This document shows positions 59,179-64,000 of a stretch of 64,000 nucleotides of DNA, piece after piece. Numbering within the stretch: the stretch's first letter is position 1; each line of letters opens with the position of its first letter. The position numbers and the translations under genes were made by a program. The DNA is taken from assembly GCA_025504975.1 (NCBI GenBank), contig JANUWI010000001.1, positions 4,154,001-4,218,000 of the forward strand, in the 5' to 3' direction. Under the pieces are notes generated by a model. It had not been told where the DNA came from. It did not search any database and saw only the letters and a list, made by a program, of their open reading frames with translations. The DNA comes from Plenodomus lindquistii. Lineage: Eukaryota > Ascomycota > Dothideomycetes > Pleosporales > Leptosphaeriaceae.

Positions 59179-59663
59179 AAAGAGTGAGAGTATGTGTGAG
59201 AGAGTGAGAGAGGGAAAGTAGCCAGCAGGGCAGCGCAGGGTTTTGTATGCGATGAGAGCGTGGGCGCACGGTGCCTCTGAGTCAGAGACAGTGGATTAGG
59301 CGAGACCTTGTGAGTAGAGGGAGTGTGTGAACCAGGGTCTATTGGGCGTGGCTGGGAGATTTTGCGATGTGAAGGTGAAAGTCATCGAGTAGACGCGTCG
59401 CGCGTCGCCTCGAGTAAACAACAACACGACTACTGAGCAAGCAGGAGCAGGAATAACGGAAGCTCCGAAGATATGCGAAGGCTGTGGAAATCACTGAGAT
59501 GTTGATGCTGCTGCAGTGACCCATCTCCAAGTTGCCGGGCGCCTGCCTTGGGAGAGACGTGTGACCGTGTTCACAAACATTGCGCATGCAAACTACTGCC
59601 ACCCAAGCTGATCCTCAGACTGTGAACCACGATATCAATCGACGAGGGGCGCACCTTCCTGAT

Positions 59664-59690
59664 CACTACCACTACCACTACCACTATCAC
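59664..59690 (+). repeat. CACTAC microsatellite
   Basis: About four units of CACTAC/CACTAT, 26 bp upstream of the F-box gene start, in its likely leader. Confidence 0.8.
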
Positions 59691-59715
59691 GCGTCGCCCC
59701 CACAAATCGACCCAG

Positions 59716-61188
59716 ATGGCAGGCCTCACGACCATACCACAGGAGCTACTCGACAAGATCGCGGCGCACCTCGACCGCTCGGCGCTGCTCGCCCTCGCAT
59801 TGACCAGCAAGAGCGGCAACGTCTCAGCCAACATTGTACTGTATAGGGCATACGTCAACCTTGAGCCGCCAGCCAAAGCACCGATCCACCTTTTCCTACG
59901 CACCATCTGCGAGCGACCTGATCTGGCGGAGAAGGTGCGAGAAGTCAGCATCCGAGGGTGGAGATCTGAGTACGAAATGGCAACCGGATTAGCTTGGAGA
60001 GGCACGATAGGCCGGAGCGAGGACACGGTTGGATGGGAGCGAAAGGGACCGGTGTATTCCAACAAGGACAACACTGTGCGCACCACTCACGCACAGAGGA
60101 GCAGAATCTTTCTGGACGCCGCCGTTGGCAGTGGGCTGATTTCAAGGCCAAAGGTAGACACGGCGCCACCGTTAAAGAAAAACGCAGTGTGGTACAGCAG
60201 CTTGAAGGAGGACATGGACTTCGTACGCCTCCTTGGCTGGGGAGTAGAGGACGCCCATGTTCTTCTCTTGATCGGGCTTCTACCCAAGTTACGTTGTTTA
60301 CGCATCGATGGGCTCAGCCCGTATCCCTTGCTGGATTGGTACCACTTTCTCTCACGGTCGACTACCGCTCTTCGTCGTGTCAACGCCATTTTCCTGCATG
60401 GGACTCTTACCAACGACACAGAGCCGGTAGTATGCCACACGTTACAGCTATTGGACATGGTACCCAACCTTAAAGTCCTAGGCATAGAGAACATCGCCGT
60501 CAAGGGCCATCATTTCGGTCTTCAGACCCTCCCGTCCAGGACCCTTTCGAGTTTCAATTGCACGAACGGTGCCATCGGACTGCGACTGCTTGAGAAACTG
60601 TTACATGGACAACCGCTGACGTATGTTGCGTACATCGTCAGCTATCGACGCAGCTCACTTGTCCCGAACGCCGCATGCTCGTTCACTGACATCACAAAGC
60701 TACTCAGTGCTTCAAGATCAACGTTGAAGAACCTTGCGATTAACCCCACCGAGTACTCGACTGAGAAACACACCAGGTGGAGCGAGTTTAGCCGTCTTGA
60801 AACCCTGGAATTGCCCCATCCTGGGCTGATGAACATGGCCCCTGAAGAGCTAGACACGTCGACCGTGGCAGAAGAATTGCGAAAGCAAATGCCCAACACA
60901 GTGACCACTCTTTCCTTGCGACACCTGGTATACGAACCACAAGTCATGATTATGCTCGAGCAACTGGTGCGTCTCAAAGCCGAGGGCACGCTTCCAGCCT
61001 TGCGCCTGGTCCTCCTGCAGTTCTCTCGTTCTTCGCCGTCATTCACATTTGGCTTTCCGACTCTTGGTGCCGCAGTGGGAGGCACCGCTTGGTTACCACT
61101 TCCTGATGTAGAGCCGCAAGTCCAGAAAAAGCTTGCAGAGATGTTTTCCAAGGCTGGAATTGAGCTGGATATCCGGCAAGAGGACTAA
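59716..61188 (+). CDS. F-box domain protein
   Basis: Single exon, 490 aa. The F-box is at the very N-terminus (TTIPQELLDKIAAHLDRSALLALALTSKSGNVSANIVLYRAYV, about 5-47), with the IP.ELL..I...L....L..LAL.S pattern. The remaining 440 residues are leucine-rich and irregular (LLPKLRCLRIDGLSPYPLL, MVPNLKVLGIENIAVKG), as in fungal F-box proteins with degenerate LRR-like substrate domains. Likely a substrate receptor for an SCF ubiquitin ligase; target unknown. Confidence 0.82.
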   Translation: MAGLTTIPQELLDKIAAHLDRSALLALALTSKSGNVSANIVLYRAYVNLEPPAKAPIHLFLRTICERPDLAEKVREVSIRGWRSEYEMATGLAWRGTIGRSEDTVGWERKGPVYSNKDNTVRTTHAQRSRIFLDAAVGSGLISRPKVDTAPPLKKNAVWYSSLKEDMDFVRLLGWGVEDAHVLLLIGLLPKLRCLRIDGLSPYPLLDWYHFLSRSTTALRRVNAIFLHGTLTNDTEPVVCHTLQLLDMVPNLKVLGIENIAVKGHHFGLQTLPSRTLSSFNCTNGAIGLRLLEKLLHGQPLTYVAYIVSYRRSSLVPNAACSFTDITKLLSASRSTLKNLAINPTEYSTEKHTRWSEFSRLETLELPHPGLMNMAPEELDTSTVAEELRKQMPNTVTTLSLRHLVYEPQVMIMLEQLVRLKAEGTLPALRLVLLQFSRSSPSFTFGFPTLGAAVGGTAWLPLPDVEPQVQKKLAEMFSKAGIELDIRQED

Positions 61189-61583
61189 GCGTGTCGAGTG
61201 TATTGCTGAGGGGGTTGCATTGCCATGTTGTGTTAGTCTACGTAGTCAGTGATATCGTCCACTCAATTCATCACAACTTGCCCGCTGGTCTGTTTTTGTA
61301 CCGCCATGCCAAAGCACTGCCATTCACTTCCAAGGGCAGCATCGATCCCAGGTAGTGGCTAAGCAGGCATGTGGCGTCCGGTCAAGGGTCGGTGTATGTC
61401 GCCACAATGACGCGCGCTTGATGGGAGTAACAGCCGTTTGCGCGTCATCCCAAAGTCGGCCGCCGGTTTGCATTACGATATCAATATCTTACTCGTAACT
61501 CTCTGCCTCTTCTACACGGACGCCATAAGCATACCTTGTAACACTGCTAAAAGCCCAGTATTCCTCACATCTCACCACACATC
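61189..61583. other. intergenic: F-box 3' flank / WWM1 promoter
   Basis: 395 bp, no gene seen. Confidence 0.55.
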
Positions 61584-62568
61584 ATGGCAGACTTTGCGCC
61601 CCCACCAGTATGTTGATGATGGCACACTCTCGGAACCGTCTCGGAACGTCGTCTGCTAACGATACCGCCAGGGCCCACCCCCTCCCAGAGTCCCCGAAGG
61701 CTGGAAAGCCGTGTGGAATTCACAGTACAGCGAGTGGTTCTTCGTAAACATCTACACCAAGCAGTCGCAATGGGACAAGCCGACCGAGCCTGTATACCCG
61801 CCTGGCGAAGGCCCACCCCATGGCGCACCACCTGGCTACGTTGGCCCTGCATCCACGGGTGCAAGCAGCCATCCTACGGGCATGAGTGAGAAGTCGGGGT
61901 TCGGCAGCAACAATCCATACGCGAACATGGACGAGGATGAGAAGCTGGCGCGCAAGTTGCAAGACGAAGAAGAGGTTAGGGCGGGGAGACGCTCAGGCGA
62001 CGCAAGCGGCCAGGCGAACGCCTATTACAATCAGCCGGCGCAGGGCGGAGCATACGGACAGCAGCAACCGGCGCCGTACGCGCAGGGCGGTCAGTCGTCG
62101 TATCAGGATACGACTCCGCAGCATGACAAGGGCGGCAAGAGCAAAGGACTGCTAGGCAAGCTCCTGGGCAAGGCAACAGGAGGAGCAAGTTCATCGACCT
62201 CACACGGCTATCCGCAGCAACAGCATGGCTACGGTCAACAAGGCTATGGCCAGCCGCAGGGCTATGGCGGTGCGCCTGGAGGCTACTATGGCGGCGGCTA
62301 TCAGCAGAGACCTATGGGTATGCCCATGGGAGGAGGCATGATGGGAGGCGGGCGGCGTCCTGGTGGAGGGGGCATGGGTGCCGGTGGTGCCATGGCCCTT
62401 GGTGCTGGTGGTGGTCTGCTAGGAGGAGCCCTGCTTGGAAGCGCAATGGCCGACGGAGGCGATGGCGGGGACACGTACAACAACTACGGCGATGATGGTG
62501 GCGACTATGGCGGTGGTGATGGTGGTGGAGATTTTGGCGGCGGCGACTTCGATGGAGGTGGTGATTAA
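61584..62568 (+). CDS. WWM1: WW-domain protein Wwm1
   Basis: Two exons, 61584-61607 and 61672-62568 (306 aa). One WW domain near the start (VPEGWKAVWNSQYSEWFFVN...QSQWDKP, about 14-41) with both Trp residues. A short LARKLQDEEEV motif follows, then a Gln/Gly/Tyr-rich disordered region and a C-terminal Gly/Asp-rich end with GGGLLGGALLGSAMA before it. The arrangement (WW, disordered Q/Y/G, GGLLGG-type stretch, Asp/Gly tail) matches yeast Wwm1, which binds the metacaspase Mca1. The first exon encodes only MADFAPPP; the 64-bp intron has a GCTAAC branch and CCAG acceptor. Confidence 0.78.
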
Positions 62569-62841
62569 GTGCTTTTGCTGACCACACGAGACGTTCCGCG
62601 CGACCACTTCTTATTTCATTGCATACATGTCTGGTATTTCTCTACTACTAATCAAGGGTTAAATTCAGTCTCGAAATTATCACGATTGTGTGCACATGAG
62701 AGTGATAGTTGCAGCCCACCTATGACGTCGGACTAGGTGCTACCGAGAACACTTTCAATATCTTGTCCGCCACATCTCACTACACATGATACATCGACAG
62801 CAAAATCAATGTTCAAGGTCGCTTCCCACTTGAACACAATC

Positions 62842-64000
62842 ATGGCAGCTGAGCAAAAAGGACGCAATATCGTCATTATTGGTATTGGATCATTTCATCC
62901 GCACACGTTGAAACCCGAGACACTGCTGACAAACCTCAGGTGGCGGTATCATTGGCTCGACCACAGCATATTTCCTATCTCACCATCCGACTTTTAACCC
63001 AAAAATCGACACCATAACTCTCCTGGAAGCCACCAAAATCGCAGGCGGCGCATCTGGCAAAGCAGGCGGCCTCCTGGGCCTGTGGGCCTATCCAAGCTGC
63101 ATCGTCCCGCTGAGTTACAAACTCCACCAAGAACTCGCCGAAAAGCACAACGGTGTTGAACGATGGGGTTACCGCGCAGTTCACTGCGGACAGATTGACG
63201 CCCTTGGTAATCTCGCCCCCAAGACCAATAACGGTACAAAGGAAGACAGTGTAAAGAGTAAAAACGATTCCGTCAGCCTCCAGAAACGCACACAGAAAGC
63301 CATCGGTCTACTCCGCGCAGCCGGGGTTCCCAAGGATCTAGACTGGATCGCCTCGCAATCACTGAAAAGCTACGATGAGATGGGTACACCGCTCACAACC
63401 GCCCAAGTTCACCCATACCACTTCACAACCAGCATGGCGGACCTGGCGCAGGAGAAAGGCGTAAACATCATCTACGGATCTGCTACCAACATCAAGCAAG
63501 AAAACGGCGCCGTCCACTCTGTGAGCTACACAGCCAAAGATGGCGGTGACAGCGGTAGTACTTCCGAGGAGACTCTGCCTGCAGACGCGGTAATCATCAC
63601 CGCAGGACCCTGGACCCGTACGCTCTGGCCCAATGCACCCATCTCCGCTCTGCGAGCACACTCTGTTATTATCCGTCCATCTCGCCCAGTCTCTGCCTAC
63701 GCATTATTCACTTCCATTGACCTGCCCCGCGGTAACAACAAGAGACCTGCAACCGTAACACCGGAAATCTACGCCCGCCCCAATAACGAAGTCTATGCCT
63801 GCGGCGAGGGTGATACACTAATTCCCCTGCCAACCTCTTCAGACTTGGTACAATGCGACGAGACCAAGTGCCAAGAGATCTACGAGCAGGTCGCTAGTAT
63901 ATCCGAGGAATTGAGGGATGGAGAGATTACGGCGCGGCAGGCGTGCTATTTGCCGAATGTTGAGGGCAGGGGTGGGGGACCGTTGATAGGCAAAACGAGT
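62842..64000 (+). CDS. TDA3: FAD-dependent oxidoreductase, TDA3-like (partial)
   Basis: Two exons so far, 62842-62881 and 62940 to the window edge; the 3' end lies outside. Flavoprotein of the D-amino-acid-oxidase-like fold; yeast Tda3 is linked to endosomal/retrograde trafficking. The FAD-binding Rossmann motif forms across the intron: NIVIIGGGIIGSTTAYFL. It is followed by LLEATKIAGGASGKAGGLL, which is characteristic of this family, and by AVIITAGPWTR, a second cofactor-contact motif. Intron is 58 bp with a GCTGAC branch. An in-frame ATG 11 codons upstream (62809) gives MFKVASHLNTIMAAEQ and may be the true start. Confidence 0.8.

Larger units (their letters stand above)
56519..59715. other. 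large divergent intergenic region
   Basis: 3.2 kb between two divergent genes. Only short open frames occur, none with recognised family features. Local features: a G-rich tract at 59157-59178, GT and GA runs around it, and a CACTAC-type microsatellite at 59664-59690 just before the F-box gene. Confidence 0.5.

Overview
The window is nuclear DNA of a filamentous ascomycete (Pezizomycotina). Most genes carry short introns of about 45-65 bp with GT...AG ends and a CTAAC/CTGAC-like branch site close to the acceptor, and the gene set (fused NADH-glutamate synthase GLT1, fungal-type PMA1 proton pump, CHZ1, YME2, WWM1, 2EXR/F-box-like proteins) is fungal. Placement in Dothideomycetes/Pleosporales is an inference from remembered family resemblances (the GIY-YIG/zinc-finger protein, the small secreted protein), not something proved here. 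All exon models below were built by hand from reading frame and splice signals.

Layout. 0.9-9.3 kb: oleate desaturase FAD2 (-), a long Nudix hydrolase (-), bifunctional purine enzyme ADE16/17 (+) and the H2A.Z chaperone CHZ1 (+). 9.3-12.7 kb is a long non-coding stretch in front of GLT1 (12.7-19.3 kb, +). 20-26 kb: YME2, adenylate kinase ADK1 and the SNARE BET1 (all +). 26-30.5 kb is more accessory: an ankyrin-repeat scrap, an MFS transporter (+) and a small secreted protein (+). 30.8-33.6 kb: CTF4 (+), followed by a 76-bp minisatellite (7 copies).

34.7-38.1 kb is the most unusual part. An alpha-tubulin gene (-) ends in a tiny last exon. Directly downstream on the same strand is a gene for a GIY-YIG-like domain joined to three zinc fingers. 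Fourteen bases after that gene's stop codon lies a second, diverged but still open copy of the last 18 codons of alpha-tubulin. The arrangement (host gene with a tail, nuclease-like gene, displaced host tail) resembles mobile elements that insert in the 3' end of a conserved gene and bring a replacement tail.

38.5-46 kb: PGA1 (+), a small F-box-like protein (+), RNA polymerase III second-largest subunit RPC2 (-) and an RS-rich protein (-). 46.8-53.9 kb: splicing factor CUS1/SF3B2 (-), an aldo-keto reductase (-) and the plasma-membrane H+-ATPase PMA1 (-). 55.4-64 kb: a 2EXR-like protein (-), an F-box protein (+), WWM1 (+) and a TDA3-like FAD oxidoreductase (+) cut by the window edge. The genes are mainly unrelated housekeeping functions; I see no biosynthetic cluster.
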